Assembly (NCBI GenBank): GCA_006538405.1 | Contig: BJKQ01000005.1 | Span: 1,302,001 to 1,366,000 of the forward strand | Reading direction: 5' to 3' | Length of the DNA stretch: 64,000 nt | Source: Hansfordia pulvinata | Lineage: Eukaryota; Ascomycota; Sordariomycetes; Xylariales | In this document: positions 10,970-23,599 of the stretch, one piece after another | How the letters are laid out: every line of letters starts with the position of its first letter | How positions within the stretch are numbered: position 1 is the first letter of the stretch | The notes under the pieces: generated by a model | Seen by the model: the letters and a program-made list of their open reading frames with translations, nothing else | What the model was told of the DNA's origin: nothing | Databases searched by the model: none | Made by a program: the position numbers and the translations under genes

Positions 10970-12649
10970 GGCCTCTCGTATACGCTGTGACTTTGTGAGG
11001 TCGCGGTCCGCATTTGGAACAACGAGATTCAAGTTCAGGCTCCACAAGCCTCAGCGATCAAAAGTTCTTGTCAGGAGAAAGTCGACACAGCAATTCCTCC
11101 TCTAGACATGACCTTGATCATGTCCTAGGCGAGTATCAACATCGTACTGCCACCAGATATATATCCCATGCGGCGCTACCCACATCGCAGCCTCGATTAT
11201 CTCACGGTTGTCGTCTACCCAGATAGCTAATGCCGACAATACAGCGGCATGTTTCAGCTGGCACTATGGAAACGCTTTGGAACAGCCCATCGGCTATCGT
11301 GGGCAAGAGGCTGAGGAACATTTCCCGTTGTTTACCCACAGCTTGCACAAAGCCCGTTCATCAAACCTTTGCCGTAATTTCGGAGGGGCCCCAGACTACC
11401 GATGGCACTGTGAGCCCAGGAAAAAGCGCGGAGCGCGCTTCAGAAGAGCGTTGTGCAATGTGGTCTATCGTCAGGATGAGCGCGTAGATAATTAGATCAC
11501 TTGATGAATTGATGAGACAACGATTAAACCAGCTGCGGGAGCGTCATGTCAACTAGACCAGCTCAGTCTTTGTAAAGGATTTGTACTTTGACGGGACTTG
11601 CTTGGATCACGAGCAGTAGGACCGAGCCAGTAATACTCGAGTCGAAACGGCAATCAAGAAAGACGAGAGACGAGGGACTGCAGGCTGGCGTAGCTGGCTA
11701 CCCGTTGACGCCACATTTCGGTCTTGGCGAGCGCTTTCGCGTCACATTTGTTTCGATCATGGCATCTTTGTGCCCTCCTCGTGGCTGTCGCTACAAATTA
11801 CTGTCTCCCCTCCAGCACCGCATCGCAGTTGTGAACATTGCCTCACTTTGGACGATTCCGTCTTGGTCATTCATAACGTTGCTGGCAAGGCGCTCTACTT
11901 AGGCGCCATGAAGCAGATTCTACCACGGAGCAAGGGTCCCGGAAAACTGGTCCCGAGTTGTTGATTTTGACATGGCAGAGATTGAGTAATTTATCGAAAG
12001 CAATGCCTGCGACACGGGAGCGCTACCACACAGAGATCAGGGCCTGACGTTGCTGTTTCTGAATGCGAAAAAGTTGTGAGTCTCCGTTGATCGATTTGAA
12101 GAAGATGCACACTGCCATGGCCGGCCAGCTAGCAAGCCGTTATACAAGGAGGTTATGAGCTGGAAACAAGTCTACTGATCGATTTGATGGTACAGTCTAA
12201 CTGGCATGCAGTCGACAAGATATGACAGCCTCTCAGGGGCTTATGGCTCAACACAAGTTCGAGTTTGACTACTGCACATATGCCTGCGGTCATATTGCCA
12301 CAATGAACAGAGCAAACTGTGTGTGTCCCGCACCCGACAGGATGGGTCGGGTCCAGCGTGGATCGCTCCAGATCCCAGGGGCTTGGCCGCACTAAAATGC
12401 TTGCTAGCTTCCAAGTTACAGGGGCGGCTTCCGGGCCCCGACGCCCCTCCAGGGTCGCGCTGGACGCGCTGTGGCTTCCACTTCAACGCGGGTTGGTTCG
12501 ATCAACTCGCGACAGCCTCTGTCCAACGTCAAAGCACCGACCGCAAGACGTCACCACAGCCAGCTGGCCCACGGCTCTGGCATCTTCGGCCTTTTCACCC
12601 ACCGCAGGCTGCCACGAGGGTCAGTCGCCGGCGAAATACCTGGCTCAGT
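10970..12649. other. Intergenic, no gene seen
   Basis: The region between CSN7 and EME1, both on the plus strand. Several short frames (for example 11230-11487 and 11588-11902) show no conserved pattern. The EME1 frame itself stays open upstream to 12323. Confidence 0.45.
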
Positions 12650-15001
12650 ATGCCCGCCGAGGTCATCGATCTGCTGTCAAGTCCATCCTTGCCCTCACCC
12701 CCACCCCGGCACCGCCGCAACGCGTCAGACAGCCCGTCCCCGTCGCGCCATGCCGAACCCGCTGTCCGCAACCCGGCTGCCTCCGACATCGCCCAGATCA
12801 CGACCCTCTTGGACAAACCCTCACAAGCCCCGAATGCCAAGAGCGCTCTCTCTGGTCCTTCAGCAACCCACGGGCGCCGCCCGGACCCCGCCCCGATAGC
12901 CCCCAAGCGTGCGAGTACCAACCTCAAGGCCCGGCCAGACACCGACTTCTTGTTCCTTTCCGACGATTTCGACACCACTGGCGACTTGGACCCCGGCCCT
13001 TCGAAAAGACCGAGACTGTCGCCCAGCCCGGTCCGTCGTCGTGAGAATGGCGACTCGCTCAGGAGAACATCCTCTGCCCTGACGGGCCCCAAGCCTTCCG
13101 AGCCGTCACAGCCGACCGGGATGAAGAGATGGAACTCTGTCGCAGATCCTATAGAATACAGCAGCTCGCCTCACATGATAGCAGAATTCAGGGCCCCTGC
13201 TAAGCGCTCCGACCTCGACATGTCTGACCATTTCGCGAGCTCGCCCCCGCCCCGGGAGCGGCCTTCCAAACCGGCCAAAGCGCCCAATGAGCCTCGGATG
13301 ACCCTCTCCAGCGACCCATTTGGGAGTTCTATAGGGCGGATACTTGAGGAAGCCGAACTTCCTCATGGTACCGCTTCAAAATCCTCCGGCAAGGGCGATG
13401 CCGACGCGGGGAAGGCTTCCGGAAGCAAGCCAGCTGCGCGCATGGTCTCTGAGGTCATCGATCTGTCAAGTGACTTCTTTGCCGACTCCCCAGCGGAACC
13501 GTCCGCGAAAGCCTCCAAAAGCCGGGTCGATTGGGATCCCATTTCCAGTTCGGCTCCCGAGGCCAGACCACCTCCGCGGCGGCTATCGAGCTCGCCCCCT
13601 GCGGCAGCTCCAAAACCAAAAGGGAACGTCATTGACTTGGATATCCTGGCAAGCTCAGACACGTCCGACTCTGATGATATGCCGGAACTCGGGGATCTCG
13701 ACTTTGCGAAGCTAAGAGCCGAGCATCGCTCGTACAGCTTGTCGCCCCGCAGGAAAGCCAAGTCGGCCAGCAGGACGGCGGCCAGGTCAAAGTCTGGAGC
13801 AACATCGAGATCTGCAGCTGCATCAAAGAAAACCATCGCACAGAGAGAAGCAGAAAAGGCACAGAAGGCGGGGCAGAAGGAGGCGGAGAAGGAACGCAAA
13901 AAGGCCGAGCGGGAGAAGGCCAAAGAAGAGAAGGCGATCGAGAAGGAGAAACAAAAGGCCTTGGCTGAAGTCAACAGGCTGCGGACCGACAAGAAGATCT
14001 CGACACCGGAGATGATAGTTGACTTACCAGAGGCTCTCGATGCCACTTGGAGGGCCCAGATCGAGGCAGTTCTCTCCGAAGAAAACATCCACTTCGAGAC
14101 ACGGCCAGGAGGCATGGACAATGTCATCAGGTGGCGACGGAAAGTACAGAGCAAGTTCAACGACTACCTCGGGTACTGGGAGCCGGCACCACTGCAGATC
14201 CACGACGAGGCGAACGCCGTGGCCATCATGTCGGCGGCCGGCTTTGTGAAGCTCGTCCTCGGCTCCGACGACCAGAGCCTGGACGCCCACGTGCTGCGGA
14301 TGAAGTCGCGGCACCCTGGCGGGAAGATTATGTACATGATCGAGGGCATGACCGTGTGGCAGCGGAAGAACCGGACCATTCGGCAACGGCAATTTGCGTC
14401 GGGCTTCCACAGCACCGGAGGCGGGGCCGCAGAGGGCTCCGCTGCACCGACGACAACAACAACCACGGGCGCGCCGGCGCCGCGCCGCCGCGGCAACAAC
14501 GCGGGTTCGGCGGCGGCGCAGCAGGAGCACGTGGACGAGGACCGCATCGAGGACGCGCTGATCGGGCTGCAGGTGGAGCACGGGGCGCAGATCCACCACA
14601 CGGCGGCGTCGCAGGAGACGGCGGCGTGGGTGTCGGTCCTGACGCAGCACCTGAGCACGGTTCCCTACCGGCGCGCGCGCGACGACGCGGCGGACGGGGC
14701 CGGCTTCTGCATGGAGAGCGGGCAGGTCCGGCCGGGCGACGGGCCCCGCGACTCGTACGTCCGCATGCTCTGCGAGATCAACCGGGTCACGCAGCCCATC
14801 GCGTACGGCGTCGTCGCGCGGTTCCCGACGCCGGCGCAGCTGGTCAGGGGGCTGAGGGAGCTGGGCCCGCTGGCGCTGGAGAACTGCCGCAAGGGGGAGG
14901 ACCGGGACGGGGCGCTGGCGGACCGGGTCATCGGGCCGAGCGTGAGCAAGCGCCTGTACAAGATCTTCACGTCCACGGATGCGAGCAGCACGGAAATTTG
15001 A
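12650..15001 (+). CDS. eme1: EME1/MMS4-like subunit of the Mus81 structure-specific endonuclease
   Basis: The non-catalytic partner of Mus81, which cuts branched DNA (nicked Holliday junctions, 3' flaps) during replication repair and meiosis in the nucleus. A single exon of 783 aa from MPAEVIDLLSSP. Features in order: Ser/Pro-rich disordered N-terminus with repeated VIDL(SS) motifs (near residues 4, about 270 and about 325), a strongly charged coiled coil of Lys/Glu/Ala (about 390-440), and then the degenerate ERCC4-type domain. That domain includes MIVDLPEAL, ITRW-like IRWRRKV, MIEGM and the helix-hairpin-helix end (VTQPIAYGVVARFPTPAQL, then LLE-like ALENCR). The catalytic ERKxxxD of Mus81 is absent, as expected for Eme1. 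The frame is open 109 codons further upstream, but VIDL close to the start is typical, so the inner ATG is preferred. Convergent with THI4. Confidence 0.85.
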   Translation: MPAEVIDLLSSPSLPSPPPRHRRNASDSPSPSRHAEPAVRNPAASDIAQITTLLDKPSQAPNAKSALSGPSATHGRRPDPAPIAPKRASTNLKARPDTDFLFLSDDFDTTGDLDPGPSKRPRLSPSPVRRRENGDSLRRTSSALTGPKPSEPSQPTGMKRWNSVADPIEYSSSPHMIAEFRAPAKRSDLDMSDHFASSPPPRERPSKPAKAPNEPRMTLSSDPFGSSIGRILEEAELPHGTASKSSGKGDADAGKASGSKPAARMVSEVIDLSSDFFADSPAEPSAKASKSRVDWDPISSSAPEARPPPRRLSSSPPAAAPKPKGNVIDLDILASSDTSDSDDMPELGDLDFAKLRAEHRSYSLSPRRKAKSASRTAARSKSGATSRSAAASKKTIAQREAEKAQKAGQKEAEKERKKAEREKAKEEKAIEKEKQKALAEVNRLRTDKKISTPEMIVDLPEALDATWRAQIEAVLSEENIHFETRPGGMDNVIRWRRKVQSKFNDYLGYWEPAPLQIHDEANAVAIMSAAGFVKLVLGSDDQSLDAHVLRMKSRHPGGKIMYMIEGMTVWQRKNRTIRQRQFASGFHSTGGGAAEGSAAPTTTTTTGAPAPRRRGNNAGSAAAQQEHVDEDRIEDALIGLQVEHGAQIHHTAASQETAAWVSVLTQHLSTVPYRRARDDAADGAGFCMESGQVRPGDGPRDSYVRMLCEINRVTQPIAYGVVARFPTPAQLVRGLRELGPLALENCRKGEDRDGALADRVIGPSVSKRLYKIFTSTDASSTEI

Positions 15002-15399
15002 TGTCTTGGGCCTTATGGCTGTTGGTGTGGTTATCTTGCATAGATATTTATGTATAACGCTGATGAGCGGGGGAGGTTGATTGTCATTAGATTATAACCC
15101 CTTTTTGGAGTGTTTTCTTGACAATTCCGCAGCAGACATAAAAGTTAATATTGGAGACACAATGACTATTGGGATGATGAAAAGATAATAAAGTCATTCC
15201 CGGAGTCTACAATAAAACATCAAAGAAGTGCGAGCTGGTTTCTTGTTGAGCGAGTGTATATTCATGTCCATCACCATGTTACTGGTAGCAATCGAATGCG
15301 GATGTTTCGTTACGTTAAGGACAGTAGTTGCACCCCACTGTGCTCGCTCTGCGCGCCCAAGTCGTGTATCCTAGTTCTGGAACTCCTCGTCACAGCGGA
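15002..15399. other. Convergent 3' space between EME1 and THI4
   Basis: AT-richer sequence containing AATAAA-like signals (around 15190 and 15210). No gene. Confidence 0.5.
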
Positions 15400-16760
<1,361 letters not shown>

Positions 16761-16761
16761 T

Positions 16762-17793
16762 CGAACACCGGCTCATGACTCGTCACTCAGATGTGGTTAC
16801 CTGATGGTGAGATATGATTTTTTTTTTTTTCATTTTTCAAACTGATCCTATCACCTGTAGCCGCCACCGCGGCGGTGGCTACCGGCGGATAACCCGGCCC
16901 AGGCCATGCCCTTCGCAGTCATGACGACGCGTACCGAAAGGGGCTCTTTTGGTCGACTGGGGGGCGGGTGCGTGACGAGGTTAGCAAGTTGGACTACTTG
17001 GGACCAGTCTCGCAGTCAAGGGGCTTCAATGATACTCAAGTGAGCTGCGTACGGAGTTTGGCAGGAATGTCCTGGTGTTTTGTTTGCGTTGGAGAATAGT
17101 GATGGAGAAGAAGAGGAGAAAAGGGGGCGAAAGTAAACGAAGAGGTCGCGGGTGTCTTTATACTGAATAGGAGGCACGGGGCGGGGTAGACGAGCTGTTA
17201 GTGATGGCCAGTGTCGTCATGGGGGAGCGCGCCGGGCCACTCGCCGTTCGAGAGGGCGACTGCGATTACGCTCCGAGCCGTCGGTGCCGTCCAATGGCAG
17301 AGATTCTATTTGCAGCCCATCGCCCGGGCTAGGACTGATGAAAAAAGCGGCCCCTCCGCTATAGGCGGCCGGCAGCGCAGTGAGGCGTGAGGCAAATACC
17401 TACAACGGGAACCTCGCAGAGGCGGCCCCTATGGATGATGGGACGGCGGGGCTGGCCGGCACTTCTAGCGCCGCAGTCGGCTGTGCCGATCAGCGCCGTC
17501 GCCGGCCCGTCCTCGCCCTGCCAGTCGAGTCACCGAGTGAGCGGCACCAGACCAAGCGCTGTCATTCTCGCCTTGCAGTGTACGGGTACTCGCACCTACG
17601 CCAAGTACATAACGTATACTCCTCGTACCCTGAGGCCCTGCTCCTGTCTTCGGCCGTGGGGACCGCATCGTGATGATCGAGCGAATCCCAGCGAACCAGC
17701 CCACACGCATCGCCGCGAAATAGAGCAGCCACCCCACGGCCCCAAGAACACCCGACGGCAACCGAAGGAAAACGAACAACAGCCGGCATCACC
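16762..17793. other. Divergent promoter region of THI4 and ATL1
   Basis: Contains a T run (about 16819-16832), a near-perfect inverted repeat CCACCGCGGCGGTGG (about 16865-16879) and a TACTCG-type word near 17587. No gene. Confidence 0.5.
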
Positions 17794-18549
17794 ATGGCCC
17801 GCACCGACGAGGCCCAGGCCTTCTTCTACGCCGTCTACAGCGCCATCCAGGAGATCCCCCACGGCCGCGTCACGACGTACGGCCACATAGCCAAGCTCAT
17901 AGGTACACGTGAGTTCAGCGCCTAGTTACCATCCGCGTTTTTGCCCCCTTGTCTCCCGCTCTCCCTCTCTCCCTCTCTCGGTGAGAAAATGTGGCCCCCT
18001 CCCGCCCAATCCCAGTCTGACATACGCCGGGCCATCTGGTTCACAGCGCAACGCCCTCGCCAGGTCGGCGTGTGCCTCAAGCACCTGTCCCACGACACGA
18101 GCGCGCGCTACAACTCTGAGAACGTGCCGTGGCAGCGCGTCATCAACTCCAAGGGCGGCATATCACCCAGGTACGTTGGACGTCCCTTCTTCAGCATGTG
18201 CGGGCGAGGGCGAGGGCGGGACGAGAGGCGTGAGCAGTTCGTGCGTTGGCGGCTTCTTGTCTACTGGTAATGGACGTAGGGTGAGGGGGGTTGAGAAGGA
18301 AGGAGGGGCGAGCTGCTGCAGATCCAACGTCATCGCGTGTGTCCTACTATCTTCTCACACGAGACGTCAACGAACAGGTCCCAGCCAGCCAGCACGAGGA
18401 ACCACGCCGAGGTCCTCCGAGCCGAAGGGGTGACCGTCTCCACGGGGGCGCTGGGCGAGCTGTCGGTCGACTTGGCCGAGTACGGCTGGTTCCCCAACGC
18501 GCTGCCTTCCGGTGACGGCGAACCGATCTCGGAGGGAGAGGAGGACTGA
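17794..18549 (+). CDS. atl1: Alkyltransferase-like protein (ATL, MGMT fold without the acceptor cysteine)
   Basis: ATL proteins bind O6-alkylguanine in DNA, flip the base and recruit nucleotide-excision repair, but cannot remove the alkyl group. The gene is read as join(17794..17908, 18047..18170, 18378..18549), 136 aa. Donors are GTGAGT and GTACGT; acceptors are TTCACAG and GAACAG. The protein begins MARTDEAQAFFYAVYSAIQE, then IPHGRVTTYGHIAKLIGTPQ and RPRQVGVCLKHL. The active-site motif of MGMT (PCHRV) is replaced by PWQRV, the hallmark of ATL proteins. The last exon reads NHAEVLRAEGV and ends in an acidic tail. Splice phases and the family sequence agree at both junctions. The gene is divergent from THI4 and convergent with the phosphatase downstream. 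Confidence 0.92.
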
Positions 18550-19044
18550 ACGTGCGTGAGCGGCGGGAAAAGAGGGGCGGGCCTACGACGCGCAGAGCTT
18601 GCATCGCGCGGATTTCATGGTGCTACGGGGCATGGGTCTGGCAAAAGCGAAAGCGGGAACAAAATTGGCAGAATCGTGTTGTATTTGAGCAAGTGTTTTG
18701 TCCACAATATTACTATTTGACGCGTCTCGACTGGCTGGCTGATTTAAGCCATGTATCCACCATTATAATATGATCTACGGTCCATCCGGTGCGGGCTACG
18801 AGATTCGGAGGCGTGGCTGAACTGAGTAGATTGGAATTGAGTTAGCCAAAGATCTCTTGCTTGCAGGCAAAAATAGAGTAGATGGCATCCTTTCAGATAG
18901 CGGTTGGACATAAATGATTCCACATGTAGTTCAGAACAGGTCTGTGAATTATGCTTTTTCATCATGTAGGATGGGGAGGGCGAAAAAAAATCGAGTATGG
19001 GACTTACCAAGGATGTTTGGCGAGGTGGGAAGAGCAGCGACGAG
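18550..19044. other. Convergent intergenic space
   Basis: The 3' regions of ATL1 and the phosphoglycerate-mutase-like gene, AT-richer than the genes. No gene seen. Confidence 0.5.
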
Positions 19045-19949
19045 CTACTCTTCCAATTTCCGCTTCTTGGGCGTGGATTTGAAGAAGGAATCCATAGTGC
19101 GCTGTTTGGAGTCAAACTGGGCGCTGCCAATGCCGCCGCGGGTCTTCTTCAAGCCCTGCAGGTGGTCCTGATTGTTGATGAACTCGATCATGAACTCCAA
19201 CCGTGGCGTTGCCGGTGTAGAATCGGACTCGGTCGGACCAGGGCCGACGTCATCCTTCGACGCGACTTCTTTCGAAACGGCTCGTGAAGGATCAGGCACG
19301 AGTTTCGCTTGAAGCACACCCGTGTTACCCCAGGCGGCAGAGATCTCCGACTTATCCTGAGCGCTGGCTGCCCTTGGATAGCGGGCGGCCAGAGCCTTCA
19401 GGAGCACATTCAGAATGATCCCGTGAGCCACGATCACGACCGTGACATTGTCAGAGGCGTGCTCGACCAGCAGGGGGCTCAAGTCTCGGTCCAGGAAGCG
19501 CCGGATGCGAGCCGCCATGGCCGCGTGCGTTTCCGCATCGGCCTTGGACGAGCTGCCCGCACCGGGCTCCGCGCGCGACCCAAACTTCTTGCCTTCAGAG
19601 GAGCCAAAGTCCTTCTCGCGAAGCTCGGGCAGCTGGACAACCTCGGGAGCGGCGTCCTTCGGTTGGGCTTTGGCGACGGCCTCGGCGGTGTGGAAGGCTC
19701 TCTGGAGGTTCGAAGTGAGGATCTTCTTGACGGGACCGACGAGGGCCCGTCGGCTGGCCAGGTGGGCGGCGAGCCGCTTGGTCTGGAGGACGCCGTGGCT
19801 AGTCAAGGGCGCGTCTCTGGAACCCGCACTGGGAGGGGGGGGGGGTCAGCTCAGGGAGTGCCGGCGCCGGGGGCGCGCGAGCCGGGGACGTACAGTAGGC
19901 CAGCTACGTTGTCAACCGACTCGCCATGGCGAATGAGCAGGAGGCGCAT
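19045..19949 (-). CDS. Histidine phosphatase (phosphoglycerate mutase-like) superfamily protein
   Basis: The gene is read as complement(join(19045..19828, 19894..19949)), 279 aa. The 65-nt intron (GTACGT...CCCAG) joins MRLLLIRHGESVDNVAGLL to AGSRDAPLTSHG. RHGES near residue 9 carries the catalytic phospho-histidine, the second histidine lies in VVIVAHGIILN, and the middle has the SNLQRAFHTAEA pattern of the family. The first exon is only 56 nt, so a search of long frames alone would miss the active site. The C-terminus is long for the family and ends with a basic segment (STPKKRKLEE) that resembles a nuclear localisation signal; before it lies SKQRTMDSFFKSTPKKRK, similar to PCNA-binding (PIP-box, QxxMDSFF) peptides. 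Substrate unknown; acid phosphatase or fructose-2,6-bisphosphatase-like activity is possible. Confidence 0.85.
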
Positions 19950-21016
19950 CGCCAAGCGACATCTTCCGATGAGCTGGGAAATGTCGGTGTTGGGAGGTGG
20001 ATGAAGAGAGCTTGGAAAAATCTGTGGCTAGCTGCGTTTTCCAAATTTGAGGTCTTGAAAAGGTGGGGCGCGGCTCCGATCACTTCGTTTTATTGCAATA
20101 CTTCCGGGTGGCTGGCTGATAGCTTGGTAAATGCATGGCCGTTTGTTGCATACACAGGCAGTAAGTCAGTGCACATCAACTTTTGCAGCAGATGTGTTGA
20201 TGTTTGCTTACTTCCCCAAAACGTGCATCAGCCCCGAAGCTTCGATACTTCGACGCAATGGAAGAACTCGCTGCGATGGTCGAGGTTCTCTCTGGTATCT
20301 ACGTGATCCAGTGAACCGATTGACCCAGTCCAGGCTCACCGTCCGTTATTAGGCGCCAAGCTTGCTGCAAGACTCCAGACAGCTGACGTCGACTTCTCCG
20401 TGGCGCCGAGCCGACATCATGATCACCGGCTATTGCATGACATCTCGATTTCCTCGGACTGCTGACATCTCCCTGTGTCACGGTATTCGTGTCTCTGCCG
20501 ACGCCAGTCAGCATCTGCTGTGGCTGCATACGTCGGGACCCGAGGCGAGTCACATGCACGATTAGTTCCAAAAGACAGGACGGCAGGGCATGGTTGCAGA
20601 TGGCGGCGCGTCGAATTCAACGCGCTGAGATCAATTAGCTAGGTACTTTTGCGGCGCCTCATTGTGTCTTTATTGGGACCAACCGGCCCGACCCAGTCCT
20701 ACATGCGTGCAATTGTTGCCAATATCCACCATGCCCAGAGTGTCAAAAAGAAGAAAAAATCAAAAACAGATCCCGCTAAGCTGAATTAAAAGTGCAATAG
20801 TAAAAGGCCCAACTCCCGACACTGCCAGGCCGTGTGCCTCGTCATATCCATCCGTCGTCGTCCCGTCGATGCAAGCCGCTCGGGGCTTGGGGCGGGCAAG
20901 TTGAAACACGAACCGTGCGCTGATCAAAACAATGGATTGTTTTCCCGCCCGCCGTCAAAGTTGCTTTTGCCACAAACTTGACGTTTCTTCTCCCTCTCGA
21001 TGACTGGGGAAACAGC
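19950..21016. other. Intergenic, no gene seen
   Basis: The promoter of the phosphatase and the 3' flank of the Cys-rich gene. Small frames around 20300-20600 look like chance. Confidence 0.45.
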
Positions 21017-21537
21017 CTACAGCTGGAAGGCACCAAAGGCCGTGGCGGCGAAGAGGATGGCGCCGACGGTCAGGCCCATCTTGCTGACGGACAGGTCGGG
21101 GGAGGCGCGGGGGCGGCGCCCTCGGAGGAGCTGGGCTGGGCGTCGGTGCTCTTGCCGTCGCTGTCGGTGGGGTGGTGTCGCCGGCGGAGACGACGACGCT
21201 GGCGGAGGCGGTGGCCGGGGGTCGACGTTGGAGACGGTGGCGGTGGCGGTCTTGTTGCCGGAGCAGAAGACGTCCTGCCAGGAGGCGCCGCCGTCGTAGA
21301 GGCACTTGGTCAGGTCGTCGACGGACTGGTCGACGGCGAGGCAGTAGAGGCCGCAGTCGTCGTAGTAGCTGACAATGTCGGTGTTCTTGCAGCAGCCCTT
21401 CATGACGTCGGTGTGGTTGCCGCCAAACTTCATGGCGCAGGCCGGGTCCTTGATGGGATCTCGTAGAGATTGGCGGAGCAGGCGACCGAGGGCATGGCCG
21501 AGGCGGCGGCCGAGGTGGCGGAGCTGACGGCGTCCAT
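21017..21537 (-). CDS. Cysteine-rich protein with hydrophobic C-terminal tail, one-base frame break
   Basis: The start at 21537 gives MDAVSSATSAAASAMPSVAC and then SANLYEIP; after about 21455 the next frame continues IKDPACAMKFGGNHTDVMKG to the stop at 21017. One extra C (ATCCCCATC) joins the two parts into about 173 aa. Eight cysteines lie in the first 80 residues (including CC, DDCGLYC and VFCSGN). A Pro/Ser-rich linker follows, then a hydrophobic end (MGLTVGAILFAATAFGAF) such as is seen in GPI-anchored or tail-anchored proteins. No clear N-terminal signal peptide is visible, which is unusual for a GPI protein; another upstream exon is possible. Part of the linker reads better in a neighbouring frame, so further small errors may be present. 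Function unknown. A GT repeat in the leader precedes the start. Confidence 0.65.
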
Positions 21538-21545
21538 GTTGAGGG

Positions 21546-21576
21546 TGGTGTGTGTGTGTGTGTTTGTAAGTGTGTG
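21546..21576. repeat. GT/CA microsatellite in a 5' leader
   Basis: A run of TG dinucleotides, interrupted near its end, lies about 10-40 nt upstream of the start of the Cys-rich gene (CA repeat in the sense direction). Confidence 0.9.
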
Positions 21577-23599
21577 AAACTGGTAGGGTGGGATGTGCTG
21601 TGTGTAGGGATGGAGAGCAGACGGCGGGCAGTAGTAGATGAGAAAGTCGAGAGAGTGCAAAGGCAAGACAGGAACCGCCCGACTCGACAAGGCAGGAAAA
21701 CAGGCCGGCTTGTATTTATACGAGCGAGGCTATTCTCAGCCGTGGGCGGGAGCAGGGGCCGCCAACGCAGGCGCGACAAGACGGCGTCGGTTGGCCTGGC
21801 ACCACGGAGACGCAGCAGCCAGTGAGGCGCCTGTGCGGGACGCGGTGCCGCCCTCCGACTCGTCTGCCCTCCGAAACAGGCTAGCCCTCCAGTCCCCGGT
21901 TCCGGGGTCTTTACTCGTATGAGAGGAGCACAGGAGGTCCACGGGTACTCGGGCTGCCAGAATCGTCGGTTGACTCAGGGTCCGCCCGCCGTCGGGTGCT
22001 GAAGCAGTGCCCCTTGGGGACCATCTACAGGGGCCTTGGCTGCTGTGGGCCCCCCAAGTCCAGTGCCAGTATTGTTCAGCTCATCACCTTAGGCCGCCCG
22101 CCCACCCACCAAGCCGGCTTCTAGGTGGTCCGCCAAGCCCATCGATCTCGGAATACGAACTCGCCAGCAACAACACTGCCCCCGGCCCGCGAGGGAGCCC
22201 AATCCTGTCAGCATCAACTCATGCAATTTTTTTCTTCTTCTTGTCGCTCCCCATCTGCTCTTCGTGTCGCCACGCCTGTTCGCCACGCATGCCTCGGATC
22301 ACGAGCACACCTCCCGTCCTCTGTAGCCAGCAACGCACCCGCCGATCCCGCCCAATCCACTCTCCCTTGCTCTCGGGTCTTTCCGTACAAGGCCTGCTGA
22401 TCGAACCCTGAAAACCCGTTGTCCCCAGCCTGGGTGTGGATCCCCGACGCTCATCCACCTTGATGGGGGTGGCTTCATTTGTCTGAGCCGCGTCCGAGTC
22501 CTCCATCCTGACTCGTCGCATGGCTGTATCCCTGCCACGCCTTTCGATGGGCTTGAACGGGAATCCGGCAACCCTACGTTCAGACACCCCGTAGAAGCGT
22601 GTTTTATATTACACCTACCGCAGAGATGATTGTCCGGGCTGTTTGCCTGTCAGGCAGCAGCGCTGCACTCGACTTGACCTGAAGTGAACTGCAGATCCAC
22701 CTCCCGGCTCGGCTTGCCCAAGTCGACGGAACATCGTAAGCCCCCAGCGATATGCAGAACCCGCACTAGTAAGGATTGGGCGCCGTTGTCATCAAAAGTG
22801 CTGCTCCGCGAATGCGTGAACGCCTTTCTGGTGGGCATATCGCAGCCTTGTCTCTTTCCTGCAGAAGACCTGTGCTCTCAATTGGAAGTCTTCGACTGCT
22901 TGTCGCGCGTGGGGTGTGAATGGAACTGTTGCAGCCGCCCAGTATTTACGTAAGCGCTGCATCTTCCAGTGTGCCAATCTGCGATCGTGAATCCTTGTTT
23001 CATCGGGGTCATATCGTGTCTTAGAGGCCTGGAGGACTGAACACGAGGCATATCGTACCTATTTTGACGGTCCGCAGGGCTGAGAACACGAGGCTGGTGG
23101 CAATGGCAGCGAGGCTCGGCAACGCCGTCCAGCATCTTTAAGGCGCAACAAATGTAGAGGAACGCAAGCGCACTCTGACAAAGCCTTGATCAGAAATGTG
23201 TGGCATTGACTATCACCGAATTTTCGCTACCAATTACGGCCATCCTTGGCTTTTTCATCCTTATTACAACTCCTTTCCTCTTCTGGTTTTCCTTGCTCGC
23301 AAACGAAGTACACCGCAACATCTCCCTCCTCATCGCGGTTGATGTTGCACAACCAAACTGCGCAGTGAGTCCCATGCGCTATACCGGCTCTCAAGCCCAC
23401 CAATTTTTGAAACAACCACGCAAAGCGGCAAAGGGGCGCGCAGCGCAGCCAACGGGACTGCAGCGCCGCAACCCCAGTGCAGCTTAGTAAAAAACCCTCT
23501 TCTTCCTCGCCCAATGCGCGAGGCTGGCCATCATGTACCGCTCAATCGTATAACCGGGCTCAGGGATTGCGAAAACCCCCAGAGTCGCACCAGAACAGA
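21577..23599. other. Intergenic, no gene seen
   Basis: About 2 kb with one TACTCGTA octamer (21912-21919). A hydrophobic short frame at 23200-23487 is the only eye-catching reading and has no other support. Confidence 0.45.

Noticed and set aside
12323..12649. Upstream in-frame extension of EME1
   Set aside because: Composition unlike the protein, and the VIDL motif normally lies near the N-terminus; kept as leader.
13363..14160. 265-codon minus-strand frame opposite EME1
   Set aside because: Antisense shadow of the coiled-coil and Ser-rich regions.
23200..23487. Hydrophobic 95-codon frame beginning MALTITEFSLPITAI
   Set aside because: Looks membrane-like but has no support; the second half is Arg/Gln-rich chance sequence and the opposite strand is equally open.
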